A stretch of 12,359 bases of DNA from Pseudolysobacter sp. (GCA_025351985.1 JANXUW010000040.1:1-12359); one strand, 5' to 3'; counted from the first letter of the stretch, positions 1 to 7,809 are shown. Numbers and translations are program-made. Notes: generated from the letters alone by a model not told the origin.

Positions 1-502
1 CGCGCATGAGGTTACCCGCCGCATGCATCAGATGGGTTTTACCGAGACCGGTGCCGCCGTACAACAACAGCGGGTTGTAAGCGCGCCCTGGGTTCAGCGC
101 CACCTGCATCGCGGCCGCCTTGCCGAGCTGGTTGGTCTTGCCTTCGATAAAGTTATCAAAGGTGTAGTGGCGATCAAGACTGGGTTCTGGCGCGCTCGCG
201 GTATTCCTGACCGGCGCTTCCGCCGAAAGGGAAACCGATCGCGGTGCTGTGACCTTACGGCTGGACACAGCCCCCACATCCAGGCGTACTGGCACCGGCG
301 CGCCTTTGAGATGCGCCAATACAGTTTGAATGAGTGGCAGAAATTTGGCACGTACCGTTTCCAGCGTATATGCGTTCGGTGCCAACAGGCGCAATCCGTC
401 ATCGTCATCGCTGACTTGCAGCGGCCGCAGATAGGTGTGCACATCCTCGACGCTGAGCTCGCCTTCCAGGCGCTCCAGACAACGCCGCCACAACTCGATC
501 AT
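1..502 (-). CDS. dnaA: DnaA, chromosomal replication initiator (N-terminal part, cut by window edge)
   Basis: DnaA is the AAA+ ATPase that binds DnaA boxes at oriC and opens the duplex to start replication. Reading the minus strand from ATG at 502 gives 167 residues of a protein that is usually about 440-450 aa. Residues 1 to about 70 form domain I (start [17 protein letters not shown], then YLRPL), followed by a low-conservation linker to about 108. Domain III begins with [15 protein letters not shown], and Walker A is GGTGLGKT at residues 149-156, followed by HLMHA. The rest of the AAA+ and DNA-binding domains lies left of the window. It is divergent from rpmH, the usual arrangement in gammaproteobacteria. 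The start is chosen because the first residues match the family N-terminus; there is no strong Shine-Dalgarno. The call is secure. Confidence 0.96.
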   Translation of the reverse strand, partial: MIELWRRCLERLEGELSVEDVHTYLRPLQVSDDDDGLRLLAPNAYTLETVRAKFLPLIQTVLAHLKGAPVPVRLDVGAVSSRKVTAPRSVSLSAEAPVRNTASAPEPSLDRHYTFDNFIEGKTNQLGKAAAMQVALNPGRAYNPLLLYGGTGLGKTHLMHAAGNLMR

Positions 503-744
503 GCTCGTTCCATTTCTTATGCGTCACGCACGCCTGAGGGCGTGTGTTCTTTAATGCAGGCGGATTTCGCAGTCTACCGCGCATATGCGGCCAGCGCCAT
601 GTCGTGCGATTGGAGTTTGCCGGCTGCAACAAGCACAATGAAGCGCAACGGACGACGGCGCATAACGAACCAAATCCAGGCAGGAAATGTTGTCCGGCGA
701 CGCATGATTTGGGCGACCCAACGAGCATCCCCAAGCCGGCGTTA

Positions 745-764
745 GTGTGTATTCCTTGACACAC
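745..764. repeat. Inverted repeat GTGTGT-N8-ACACAC over the rpmH -35 box
   Basis: Perfect 6-bp arms GTGTGT (745-750) and ACACAC (759-764) are separated by 8 bp. The right arm overlaps the TTGACA -35 hexamer at 756-761. The geometry would suit a dimeric regulator or a protein contact near the polymerase site, but the arms are short and simple in sequence, so chance is possible. Confidence 0.35.
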
Positions 765-785
765 AGGGCTGGCGCCGCTTATGCT
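756..785 (+). promoter_or_regulatory. Sigma70-type promoter for rpmH-rnpA
   Basis: A perfect -35 hexamer TTGACA (756-761) is followed after 18 bp by TATGCT (780-785; 4 of 6 matches to TATAAT, or TTATGC with a 17-bp spacer). Transcription would start near 792, leaving a leader of about 30 nt before the rpmH ATG at 822. A strong promoter is expected for a ribosomal protein gene. No other convincing promoter was seen before yidC, so rpmH, rnpA and perhaps yidC may share it. Confidence 0.7.
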
Positions 786-821
786 CCCGCTCCTTTTTCG
801 ACTTCCAGCAGAGCCTTCGCC

Positions 822-956
822 ATGAAGCGCACTTTCCAACCCAGCAATCTCAAACGCGCCCGTACCCACGGCTTTCGTGCCCGCATGAAAACCCGCGGTG
901 GCCGTGCCGTGATCAACGCGCGTCGTGCCAAGGGCCGCAAGCGCCTCACTCCCTGA
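822..956 (+). CDS. rpmH: 50S ribosomal protein L34
   Basis: The product is 44 aa and very basic, the usual length for L34, a small protein of the large ribosomal subunit. It begins [18 protein letters not shown] and continues [22 protein letters not shown], closing with KRLTP, the family signature from end to end. The ATG at 822 is chosen because it gives the conserved MKRTFQPS start; the open frame extends upstream to 747 but that part is not conserved and lies inside the promoter. The Shine-Dalgarno is weak (AGCAGAG upstream). rnpA follows after 17 bp, the near-universal rpmH-rnpA pair, which implies co-transcription. Confidence 0.97.
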   Translation: MKRTFQPSNLKRARTHGFRARMKTRGGRAVINARRAKGRKRLTP

Positions 957-973
957 TCGCGACTGGCGGCGCT

Positions 974-1375
974 ATGGAAGCCCTGAGCTTCCCACGCGCC
1001 GCGCGTCTGCTAGCGCCTGGGGATTTTCTCGCGCTACGACGCAGTGGCAAGCGACTGCCTTGTCGCTTCTTCCATATCGAATACCGACCGACTGAACTTG
1101 ATACTGCACGCCTCGGGCTCGCGGTATCTCGTCGCGTTTCCAAACGTGCGGTTGTGCGCAACAAAATCAAACGTCAAGTCCGCGAAAGTTTTCGCCTTTC
1201 GAAAGCGGCTCTGCCTAACGTCGATATTCTGGTCATTGCGCGCACCACGGCTGCGCAGCAAAGCCTTGAGGATCTCCGCGCCGACCTGGCCATACTGTGG
1301 CGCAAGCTCGCCGCGTTGAATGCGGCGGCATTGAACCGTAACCCCGCAGCCGGCACAATGCGCGCCGATTCCTGA
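974..1375 (+). CDS. rnpA: Ribonuclease P protein component
   Basis: This 133-aa basic protein is the cofactor of RNase P, which together with the M1 RNA trims tRNA 5' leaders. The diagnostic RNR motif is clear at about residues 58-76 (SKRAVVRNKIKRQVRESFR). The preceding segment ARLGLAVSRRVSKRAVVRN is also typical, as is the early FPRAARLLAPGDFLALRRSGKR region. The length is within the family range of about 110-150 aa. The ATG at 974 leaves only 17 bp after rpmH. Its stop codon overlaps an ATG as TGATG (1373-1377), exactly where yidD would begin by translational coupling, but that frame is broken (see the separate entry). The identification is secure. Confidence 0.95.
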   Translation: MEALSFPRAARLLAPGDFLALRRSGKRLPCRFFHIEYRPTELDTARLGLAVSRRVSKRAVVRNKIKRQVRESFRLSKAALPNVDILVIARTTAAQQSLEDLRADLAILWRKLAALNAAALNRNPAAGTMRADS

Positions 1376-1546
1376 TGCTTTTCGCTTCTCGACCAAGCGT
1401 GCCTTAGCAATTGCCGCCGCGTTGCATTTCACCTTGCACGTACCCACACAATAACGCAGCCCCATACCGGTGAGCCGCTCGCGACGATCTCGGTTGCAGA
1501 GCACACACCTCATCTCATCCGGACAACCCGGAACCTGGATTTGACG
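1375..1546 (+). pseudogene. yidD: Probable decayed yidD (membrane insertion efficiency factor) remnant
   Basis: YidD is a small membrane-associated protein of about 70-85 aa, normally encoded between rnpA and yidC. Only 174 bp lie between rnpA and the yidC ATG, too little for an intact gene. The frame opened by the ATG that overlaps the rnpA stop has two in-frame stops, TAG at 1405-1407 and TGA at 1471-1473. Read through, it still shows landmarks in YidD order: PRC at codons 15-17 followed by PC at 20-21 (family: PRC.F.P.C), and HPDNPEPGFD at codons 48-57 (family: HP.HPGG.DP). The PRC-to-HP spacing of 31 codons is close to the roughly 34 I recall for intact YidD. The segment before PRC is several residues short. 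This is inference from short motifs, and chance resemblance remains possible. Confidence 0.45.
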
Positions 1547-1549
1547 AAC

Positions 1550-3250
1550 ATGCCGAATACCCGCCCGTTTCTCCTGCTCGCCGTATTGTTTGTCGGCTAC
1601 CTGCTCTGGCAGCAATGGCAGACCGACTATGCTGCACCGCCGGCAGTGATCAATCCGGCCGCGCTTGCGAACACCGCGGGCGGCGATACTGCCAAGGCAG
1701 TGCCAAACGACGTGCCAGCAGCGCCCGGTGAAATACCCAAGCCGCCCGCCGATGCTGGCGCGGCGACAAGCCCGGCAACCAGCGCGCCAGCGCAACTCAT
1801 CAACATCACCACCGATGTATTCAACATCAGTATCGATACCCGCGGTGGTGCAATCGTCCGCGCCGATTTGCGTGCATATCCGATCGCGCCGAAAGAAACC
1901 GATCATCCGGTGCGTCTGCTCAGCGACGATGCAACGAATTTTTTCATCGCCCAATCCGGGTTGGTGAGTTCCGCAAGCCCCGCGCCCGATCACCAAGCGC
2001 AGTTCAGCGCCGAGAAAACCGAATACACCCTGGCGGATGGCAGCGACACGCTCGAAGTGCCGCTGACGTGGACCGACGCCTCCGGTATCAAAGTGCGCAA
2101 AGTATACAAATTCACGCGCGCCAGTTATGCGATCGAGCAGCGCGAGGAAATCAACAATGCCAGCGCCACGCCGTGGAGTGGCAGCGAGTATCGCCAGTTG
2201 CAACGCCTGCCGGTGGTCATCGTCAGCAGCGGATTCTCGTTCAGCAACCCGGAAAAATTCGCGTTCGCCGGTGCGGCCTGGTACAGCCCGCAGGACAAGT
2301 TCCAGAAACTCGGCTTCGACAAATACGCCGCCACGCCGCTGAACAAGAGCATCACCGGCGGCTGGGTCGGCATGCTGCAGCATTATTTCTTTGCGGCGTG
2401 GGTGCCGAAGGCCGACGAGGCAGATCAATATTCCACAGCGGTCGTGACCAATGCCGGCGCGCCGCGTTATTTGATCCGCAGCATGTCGCCGGCGATTACG
2501 GTTGCACCGGGCGAAACCAAAAGTTTCGATGCGCGTCTGTATATCGGACCGAAGTTGCAGAGCACGCTCGCCACGGTTGCGCCGGGGCTGGAGCTGACCG
2601 TCGACTACGGCATGTTCACCGTGATCTCGCAGCCGCTGCACTGGATCCTCAGCGAGATCCACCGCTTCGTCGGCAACTGGGGTTTTGCGATCATCCTGCT
2701 CGTAGTGCTGATCAAGCTCGCATTCTTCAAGCTGTCCGAAGCGCAGTTCAAATCCTCGGCGAAAATGAAAAAAGTGCAGCCACGTCTGGCTGCGTTGAAA
2801 GAACGTTACGGCGACGACAAACAGAAACTCAACGCGGCGATGCTCGAGTTGTATCAGAAAGAAAAGATCAATCCGGTCAGCGGATGTTTGCCGATGCTGG
2901 TGCAGTTTCCGGTGTTCCTCGCGCTGTATTGGGTGCTGCTGGAAAGTGTTGAATTGCGCCAGGCGCCTTTCATGCTGTGGATCCAGAATCTGTCGGCGCC
3001 CGATCCGTATTTTGTGCTGCCGATCTTAAATGCCGGCGTGATGCTCGCCACGCAATTCCTCACGCCGACCGTCGGCATGGATCCGACTCAGGCGAAGATG
3101 ATGAAGGCGATGCCGGTGATGATGGCCGTGATGTTCGCGTTCTTCCCGGCCGGCCTGGTGTTGTACTGGACCGTGAACGGTGGCTTGTCGCTGCTGCAGC
3201 AATACGTCATCACCAAGCGCATCGAAAGCGGCGCGATCGCGGTCGCGTAG
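1550..3250 (+). CDS. yidC: YidC, inner-membrane protein insertase (Oxa1/Alb3 family)
   Basis: YidC inserts and folds inner-membrane proteins, alone or with SecYEG. The product is 566 aa, typical for a gram-negative YidC. It has an N-terminal membrane anchor (residues about 5-20, FLLLAVLFVGYLLWQQW), an Ala/Pro-rich linker, and a large periplasmic beta domain to about 350. The conserved core has helices near 373-393, 449-467, 487-505 and 521-555. The cytoplasmic loop has AKMKKVQPRLAALKERYGDD and KINPVSGCLPML, and SVELRQAPFMLWI is a family hallmark. The hydrophilic-groove positive charge is a Lys in LIKLAFFKLSEAQ where E. coli has Arg366. The ATG at 1550 (MPNTRPFLL) is preferred over an in-frame TTG at 1541. 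No strong Shine-Dalgarno is seen. It lies between the decayed yidD and mnmE. Confidence 0.96.
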   Translation: MPNTRPFLLLAVLFVGYLLWQQWQTDYAAPPAVINPAALANTAGGDTAKAVPNDVPAAPGEIPKPPADAGAATSPATSAPAQLINITTDVFNISIDTRGGAIVRADLRAYPIAPKETDHPVRLLSDDATNFFIAQSGLVSSASPAPDHQAQFSAEKTEYTLADGSDTLEVPLTWTDASGIKVRKVYKFTRASYAIEQREEINNASATPWSGSEYRQLQRLPVVIVSSGFSFSNPEKFAFAGAAWYSPQDKFQKLGFDKYAATPLNKSITGGWVGMLQHYFFAAWVPKADEADQYSTAVVTNAGAPRYLIRSMSPAITVAPGETKSFDARLYIGPKLQSTLATVAPGLELTVDYGMFTVISQPLHWILSEIHRFVGNWGFAIILLVVLIKLAFFKLSEAQFKSSAKMKKVQPRLAALKERYGDDKQKLNAAMLELYQKEKINPVSGCLPMLVQFPVFLALYWVLLESVELRQAPFMLWIQNLSAPDPYFVLPILNAGVMLATQFLTPTVGMDPTQAKMMKAMPVMMAVMFAFFPAGLVLYWTVNGGLSLLQQYVITKRIESGAIAVA

Positions 3251-3263
3251 TCCGTCATCTGAA

Positions 3264-3299
3264 ACATGCCGCGCCGCGAATCATCGGCGCGACATGCCG
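3264..3299. repeat. Hairpin with flanking ACATGCCG direct repeats between yidC and mnmE
   Basis: A 7-bp perfect stem, CGCGCCG (3270-3276) with CGGCGCG (3285-3291), encloses an 8-nt loop. The octamer ACATGCCG occurs on both sides (3264-3271 and 3292-3299). There is no T-run after the stem, so it is not a standard intrinsic terminator. It could attenuate or process the yidC-mnmE transcript, or be incidental. Confidence 0.4.
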
Positions 3300-3327
3300 G
3301 AATGGCGATGCCGATACACTGTCAGGC

Positions 3328-4674
3328 ATGATCGAGCACACCGAAACCATCGCCGCCATCGCCACGCCATCCGGTGCCGGCGGCATCGGTGTGGTGCGTG
3401 TTTCCGGGCCAGCGGTTCCGCTCATCGCCGAAGCCTTGCTTGGCACCATTCCGGCGCCACGCCACGCGCATTACGCGAAGTTTCGTGATCGTGGCGGCGC
3501 CATTCTGGATCGCGGTCTCGCCCTGTATTTCCCCGCCCCGCATTCGTTCACCGGCGAGCACGTGCTGGAGCTGCATGCGCACGGCAGTCCGGTGGTGCTG
3601 AATCTGCTGCTGCAACGTTTGTTCGAACTCGGTGCACGTCCGGCGCGCGCCGGTGAATTTTCCGAACGCGCGTATCTCAACGGCAAGCTCGACCTCGCTC
3701 AGGCCGAAGCGATTGCCGACCTCATCGCGAGCCAGTCCGAACTCGCCGCGCGCGCCGCCATGCGCAGCCTCGACGGTGAATTTTCGCGGCACGTGCAACG
3801 CCTGCTCGATGCGCTCGTGCGCTTGCGTGTGTACATCGAGGCGGCGATCGATTTCCCCGAGGAAGAAGTCGATTTCCTCAGCGCGCCGCAGTTGCGCGAA
3901 GACATGCTCGCGCTCGCTGCGCAGACGCACGAGCTGCTCGCGCAAACGCGCCGTGGCGTGGTGTTGCGCGACGGTTTGCATGTCGTCATCGTCGGCCGCC
4001 CGAATGCTGGAAAATCCAGTCTGCTGAATGCGCTGGCCGAGATTGATCGCGCCATCGTCACGCCGGTGGCCGGCACCACGCGCGATGTATTGCGCGAAGC
4101 CATCAGCATCGATGGCATCGCCCTGACCCTGGTCGATACCGCAGGCTTGCACGAATCCGTCGACCTGATCGAACAGGAAGGCATGCGCCGCGCACGCAGC
4201 GAACTCGCGCGCGCCGATGTGTTGCTGCTCGTCACCGACAGCGCGCATGCAAACGCCGATCGCGGTTTGCTGCAAACCGGCGCCGCCAGCGCGGCACGGA
4301 TCGTCGTGTTTAACAAGATCGACCTGAGCTGTGACTTTGCACGGCAGGAATCCGGCGATTACGAAACGCACATCTGGCTTTCCGCTCACACCGGTGCAGG
4401 CCTCGAATTATTGCGCAGCGAACTCAAACGACTGGCCGGGCACGGCGACGCTGCAACCGGAAGTTTCAGCGCCCGCACACGTCACGTCGCCGCACTCGAA
4501 GAGGTGGAAATCCATCTGCGCGATGCGAGTCACGCCCTTCTCGAATTGCGCGCCGGCGAACTCGCCGCCGAAGAACTGCACGCCGCACAAAATGCACTGG
4601 CCGGCATCACCGGCGAATTCGGCAGCGAAGATCTGCTTGGCGCGATCTTCAGCAGTTTTTGCATCGGCAAGTAG
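3328..4674 (+). CDS. mnmE: MnmE (TrmE), tRNA uridine-34 modification GTPase
   Basis: With MnmG (GidA), MnmE installs the 5-(carboxymethyl)aminomethyl group on U34 of certain tRNAs, using methylene-tetrahydrofolate and GTP. The product is 448 aa, near the usual 450. The N-terminal folate-binding domain starts IAAIATPSGAGGIGVVRVSG and includes ELHAHGSPVV and RAGEFSERAYLNGKLDLAQ. A helical domain follows, interrupted by the G domain: G1 GRPNAGKSS (223-231), VAGTTRD switch, DTAGLHES (from 270), and G4 NKID (329-332). The Asn inside G1 fits the potassium-dependent GTPase class. The C-terminus ends FCIGK with the conserved Cys. The open frame extends upstream into yidC, but the ATG at 3328 (MIEHTETIAAIATPSG) matches the family start. 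It ends the housekeeping block, 77 bp after yidC. Confidence 0.97.
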   Translation: MIEHTETIAAIATPSGAGGIGVVRVSGPAVPLIAEALLGTIPAPRHAHYAKFRDRGGAILDRGLALYFPAPHSFTGEHVLELHAHGSPVVLNLLLQRLFELGARPARAGEFSERAYLNGKLDLAQAEAIADLIASQSELAARAAMRSLDGEFSRHVQRLLDALVRLRVYIEAAIDFPEEEVDFLSAPQLREDMLALAAQTHELLAQTRRGVVLRDGLHVVIVGRPNAGKSSLLNALAEIDRAIVTPVAGTTRDVLREAISIDGIALTLVDTAGLHESVDLIEQEGMRRARSELARADVLLLVTDSAHANADRGLLQTGAASAARIVVFNKIDLSCDFARQESGDYETHIWLSAHTGAGLELLRSELKRLAGHGDAATGSFSARTRHVAALEEVEIHLRDASHALLELRAGELAAEELHAAQNALAGITGEFGSEDLLGAIFSSFCIGK

Positions 4675-4712
4675 ATCGCCGGGCGGCAATCGCGCCGAAA
4701 AACCATCGACAA

Positions 4713-4746
4713 GAAAGTCACACGCAAAACGTGTCGCTTCTGTTTT
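4713..4746 (+). terminator. Possible intrinsic terminator after mnmE
   Basis: The stem pairs GAA(A)G and ACACG with CGTGT and CTTC, separated by a 2x2 internal mismatch (TC/CG) and closed by a CAAAA loop (4713-4740). TGTTTT follows immediately at 4741-4746. The stem is imperfect, so strength is uncertain, but its place between mnmE and an unrelated gene fits a stop for the housekeeping transcript. Confidence 0.45.
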
Positions 4747-4767
4747 AAGCTTGCGCTTTGCTCGCAT

Positions 4768-4772
4768 GAGGA
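4768..4772 (+). promoter_or_regulatory. Shine-Dalgarno GAGGA for the yfcG-like gene
   Basis: GAGGA lies 7 nt before the ATG at 4780 and fixes that start. It is one of the clearest ribosome sites in the window. Confidence 0.7.
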
Positions 4773-4779
4773 TTGCCGC

Positions 4780-5472
4780 ATGATCGACCTGCATTATTGG
4801 CCCACGCCGAACGGTCACAAAATCACGTTGTTGCTGGAAGAAGCCGGATTGCCGTATGCGATCAAGCGTGTCGATATCGGATCCGGCGAGCAGTTCGAGC
4901 CGGGGTTCCTGAAAATTTCGCCGAACAATCGCATGCCCGCGATCGTCGATCACACGCCCGCCGATGGTGGCGCACCGCTCTCGCTGTTCGAGTCGGGCGC
5001 GATTCTTTTGTACCTCGCCGAGAAATCCGGCCAGTTCATTCCGGCCGACCTGCGCGGCCGCAAGACCGTGCTCGAATGGCTGTTCTGGCAGATGGGCGGA
5101 CTCGGGCCGATGCTTGGCCAGAACCATCATTTCAATGTTTATGCGCCGGAAAAAATTCCGTACGCGATCGAGCGTTATGTGCGCGAGAGCAAACGCTTGT
5201 ACGGCGTGCTCGACAAGCAACTGGATGGTCGCGCGTTCATCGCTGGCGATGAGTACAGCATCGCCGACATGGCCTGTTATCCGTGGATCGTGCCTTGGCA
5301 ACGTCAGGGCATGAATCTCGCCGATCATCCGAATCTGCAGCGCTGGTTCGAGGCGATTGCGGCGCGCCCGGGCACCGTGCGGGCGTATGCGCAAGGCGCG
5401 TTCCGCGATGCGTCGGTACCGATGAGCGAGCAAGCAAAAAAAGTTTTGTTCGGACAGGGTAAAGCGCCATGA
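4780..5472 (+). CDS. yfcG: YfcG-like Nu-class glutathione transferase / disulfide-bond reductase
   Basis: The 230-aa cytosolic protein matches E. coli YfcG along its length, as I recall that sequence. YfcG is a Nu-class (Ure2p-like) GST homologue with GSH-dependent disulfide-bond reductase activity rather than classic conjugation. The thioredoxin-fold domain (1 to about 87) starts MIDLHYWPTPNGHKITLLLEE; Thr9 and Asn11 occupy the positions that contact glutathione in YfcG. It continues with SPNNRMPAIVDH (48-59) and LSLFESGAILLYLAEK, whose ESG (71-73) binds the glutathione gamma-Glu part. The helical domain has WLFWQMGGLGPMLGQNHHFN and the GST-C N-capping motif YSIADMACYPW. A good Shine-Dalgarno supports the ATG. 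Its stop overlaps the next start as ATGA, so the two are probably translationally coupled. YghU is the nearest alternative. Confidence 0.88.
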   Translation: MIDLHYWPTPNGHKITLLLEEAGLPYAIKRVDIGSGEQFEPGFLKISPNNRMPAIVDHTPADGGAPLSLFESGAILLYLAEKSGQFIPADLRGRKTVLEWLFWQMGGLGPMLGQNHHFNVYAPEKIPYAIERYVRESKRLYGVLDKQLDGRAFIAGDEYSIADMACYPWIVPWQRQGMNLADHPNLQRWFEAIAARPGTVRAYAQGAFRDASVPMSEQAKKVLFGQGKAP

Positions 5473-7700
5473 ACCGAATACGTTGGTTGGCAGGAATGAT
5501 CTCCATGACCGTATGCGCGACCGCCGCTGCCGAGAAGCTCAGCATCGAGCGAATCTTTTCCGATCCGAATCTCAACGGCGCGAGTCCGCGCAGTTTGCAT
5601 ATCGCGCCGGATGGTTCGCGCGTGACATTTCTTCGCGGCAAGGCGGAGGATCAGAACCAGCTCGACCTGTGGGAATACAACCTCGCCGACAAGACGACGC
5701 GGCTGCTGGTGGATTCGCGTGCGCTGGTGGCCGGTGGCAACGAGGCTGTGTCGGAAGCCGAAAAGGCACGCCGCGAGCGCCAGCGCACCGCCAGCTTCAA
5801 GGGCATCGTCAGTTATCGCTGGGCGCCGGACAGTAAAAAGTTGCTTTTTCCACTAGGCGGCGTTTTATACCTTTACGATTTGACCGTCGCACCGGAAAAA
5901 GCGGTACGACCGCTGACGCGCGCGGGCCTCGAATTCCTCGACGCGCAGATCTCGCCGCGCGGTCGATATGCCTCCTTCGTGAGTCAGCAGAATCTGTGGA
6001 CGATCGACCTGCAAAAAGGCACGTTGCAACAACTCACGCATGACGGCGGCGGCGTCATCCATAATGCCGAAGCCGAATTTGTCGCGCAGGAAGAAATGGC
6101 GCGCACCAGCGGCTACTGGTGGGCGCCGGACGATTCCGCCGTCGCGTTCGAGCGCTTCGACGAAGCCCGAGTACCGCTGGTCAAACGTTCGGAATTGTTC
6201 GCCGATCATACCGAGGTGGTCGAGCAACGTTATCCGGCGGCGGGCGACAACAATGTGCGCGTGCGCCTCGGCGTGGTTTCGCCAAAGGGCGGCAAAGCGT
6301 ACTGGATCGATCTCGGCAAGAACGAAGATATCTATCTCGCCCGCGTGAACTGGTTGCCGGATGCGCAGCGCCTCGCCGTGCAGCGTCAGAGCCGCGACCA
6401 GCGCAGACTCGATCTGCTGCTCGCGGATGCGCGTTACGGCACGCCGAAAGTGCTGCTGTCCGAAACCAGCAAGACCTGGATCAACCTGCATGACGACCTG
6501 ACCTTCCTGCACCAACAGGACGCGTTTATCTGGGAGTCCGAACGCAGCGGCTACAAGCAACTTTATCTGTACGGTACGGATGGTGTTTTGCGCCACGCGC
6601 TGAGCAGCGGCGAGTGGGATATCGACAAGGTGCTCGGCGTCGACGAGGCTGCAGGCAAAGTGTACGTGGCTGGCAATCGCGACAATGCGCTCGATGCGCA
6701 AATCTATGCGCTGCCGCTCGCCGGTGATGGCAGCACCGCGCCCGAGCGGATCTCGCGCGAGGACGGCTGGCACGATGCGGTGTTCGCCGACAATGCGAGT
6801 CTGTATGTCGATACGTGGTCCGATCCGCTCACGCCGCCACGCGTCACGATCCATGCGCCCGATGGCGCGCAGCTCGCCGTCATCGAAGCGAACACGCTCG
6901 ACAACGCGCATCCGTATGCGCCATACCGCGATGCACTCAGCGCGCCAGAATTCGGCACGGTCAAGGCTGAGGATGGCCAGGCCCTTTATTACCGACTCTA
7001 CAAACCCGCCGATTTCGATGCGTCGAAAAAATATCCGGTGTTTTTCCGTTTCTATGGCGGACCGGGACGACAACTCGTCAATCGCGCTTGGGGCGATCAT
7101 TTCGATCAGTACATGGCGCAACACGGTTACATCGTGTTCTCGCTCGACAACCGTGGCACGCCGCGGCGCGGGCGCCGGTTCGAGGATGCGATCTTCAAAC
7201 AGATGGGCAATGCCGAGGTGCACGACCAGCTCGCCGGCATCGCCTACTTGAAATCGCTGCCTTACGTCGATGGCAGGCGCATCGGCGTGTTCGGCTGGAG
7301 TTACGGCGGTTACATGGCGTTGATGATGCTGGCCAAGGCATCCGACCAGATCGCTGCCGGTGTGGCGGTGGCGCCGGTGACGGACTGGCGCCTGTACGAC
7401 AGCCATTACACCGAGCGTTATCTGGATTCGCCGAAAACCAATATGGACGGCTATACGGTCAGTTCGGTGTGGCCGTATCTGGATGGTTTGAAGTCACCGC
7501 TGCTGCTGGTACACGGCATGGCCGATGACAATGTGCTGTTCACCAACTCGACCAAACTCATGGCCGAGTTGCAGAATCGCGGCACGCAGTTCGAGCTCAT
7601 GACCTACCCCGGTGGCAAGCACGGACTGTCGACACCGGCGATGCGCAAACACGTATTCAACGTGATCGCGAAATTCTTCGACGAAAAACTCAAGCCGTAA
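5469..7700 (+). CDS. Exported dipeptidyl-peptidase IV (S9B family serine peptidase)
   Basis: This 743-aa enzyme should cleave X-Pro or X-Ala dipeptides from peptide N-termini outside the cytoplasm. Residues 1-21 look like a signal peptide (MNRIRW, hydrophobic LAGMISMTVCATA, AAA cleavage region before EKLS). The DPP IV N-terminal beta-propeller spans about 60-460. It includes the paired glutamates E208-E209 in FVAQEEM, which in DPP IV bind the substrate amino terminus, and the WWAPDDSAVAF blade motif. The alpha/beta-hydrolase domain (about 520-743) has nucleophile Ser611 in GWSYGGYMA, Asp686 in VHGMADDNV and His718 in GGKHGLS, a complete triad. It starts within the stop codon of the yfcG-like gene (ATGA), an odd pairing of a cytosolic reductase and an exported peptidase. 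The absence of a lipobox suggests a soluble periplasmic or secreted protein. Confidence 0.94.
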   Translation: MNRIRWLAGMISMTVCATAAAEKLSIERIFSDPNLNGASPRSLHIAPDGSRVTFLRGKAEDQNQLDLWEYNLADKTTRLLVDSRALVAGGNEAVSEAEKARRERQRTASFKGIVSYRWAPDSKKLLFPLGGVLYLYDLTVAPEKAVRPLTRAGLEFLDAQISPRGRYASFVSQQNLWTIDLQKGTLQQLTHDGGGVIHNAEAEFVAQEEMARTSGYWWAPDDSAVAFERFDEARVPLVKRSELFADHTEVVEQRYPAAGDNNVRVRLGVVSPKGGKAYWIDLGKNEDIYLARVNWLPDAQRLAVQRQSRDQRRLDLLLADARYGTPKVLLSETSKTWINLHDDLTFLHQQDAFIWESERSGYKQLYLYGTDGVLRHALSSGEWDIDKVLGVDEAAGKVYVAGNRDNALDAQIYALPLAGDGSTAPERISREDGWHDAVFADNASLYVDTWSDPLTPPRVTIHAPDGAQLAVIEANTLDNAHPYAPYRDALSAPEFGTVKAEDGQALYYRLYKPADFDASKKYPVFFRFYGGPGRQLVNRAWGDHFDQYMAQHGYIVFSLDNRGTPRRGRRFEDAIFKQMGNAEVHDQLAGIAYLKSLPYVDGRRIGVFGWSYGGYMALMMLAKASDQIAAGVAVAPVTDWRLYDSHYTERYLDSPKTNMDGYTVSSVWPYLDGLKSPLLLVHGMADDNVLFTNSTKLMAELQNRGTQFELMTYPGGKHGLSTPAMRKHVFNVIAKFFDEKLKP

Positions 7701-7786
7701 TCGCGGCGTGGCAAGAAAGCGAAATCGCTGCGTGCAACTCGTGTCGTTGTGGACCGATTGCACGCGGCGATGCGAGCGGAATGCGC

Positions 7787-7809
7787 CTGAATCGCGCCGC
7801 CGCGATCAG
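7787..7809. terminator. Hairpin between convergent DPP IV and pirin genes
   Basis: The arms CTGA(A)TCGCG (7787-7796) and CGCGATCAG (7801-7809) pair over 9 bp with one bulged A and a 4-nt loop. The structure overlaps the pirin stop codon (7806-7808) and could act on both convergent transcripts. Neither strand has a T-run after it, so termination would be weak or factor-assisted. The call rests on symmetry and position only. Confidence 0.35.

Larger units (their letters stand above)
503..821. other. dnaA-rpmH divergent intergenic region, no consensus DnaA boxes
   Basis: This 319-bp gap separates divergent dnaA and rpmH, a position that carries oriC in some gammaproteobacteria such as Pseudomonas. 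I looked on both strands for the 9-mer TTATNCACA and found no exact or single-mismatch copy. The closest are TGTGTATTC (746-754, reverse orientation) and TGACACACA (757-765), each with two mismatches and both inside the rpmH promoter. There is no obvious AT-rich unwinding element. The right end holds the rpmH promoter and an inverted repeat, listed separately. No gene is supported here. The origin may lie elsewhere, for example beyond the left edge. Confidence 0.6.

Noticed and set aside
23..745. 240-codon plus-strand frame over dnaA and the intergenic gap
   Set aside because: Antisense to the DnaA N-terminus, whose Walker A is unambiguous; the product is unrecognisable.
1034..2662. 542-codon open frame on the minus strand opposite rnpA and yidC
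   Set aside because: Antisense to two certain genes, spans their boundary, and its translation shows no recognisable domain. High-GC codon bias leaves long open antisense frames.
2977..3327. Upstream extension of the mnmE frame into yidC
   Set aside because: It overlaps the conserved YidC C-terminal helices in another frame; MnmE homologues start at MIEHTETIAAIATPSG (3328).
3322..5433. Two long minus-strand open frames opposite mnmE and the yfcG-like gene (3322-4389, 4408-5433)
   Set aside because: Shadows of certain plus-strand genes, with no conserved motif or ribosome site.
5865..7406. 513-codon open frame on the minus strand opposite the DPP IV gene
   Set aside because: Wholly inside a gene with a complete catalytic triad; it is rich in Arg/His/Val/Ile from reversed codons and has no domain signature.
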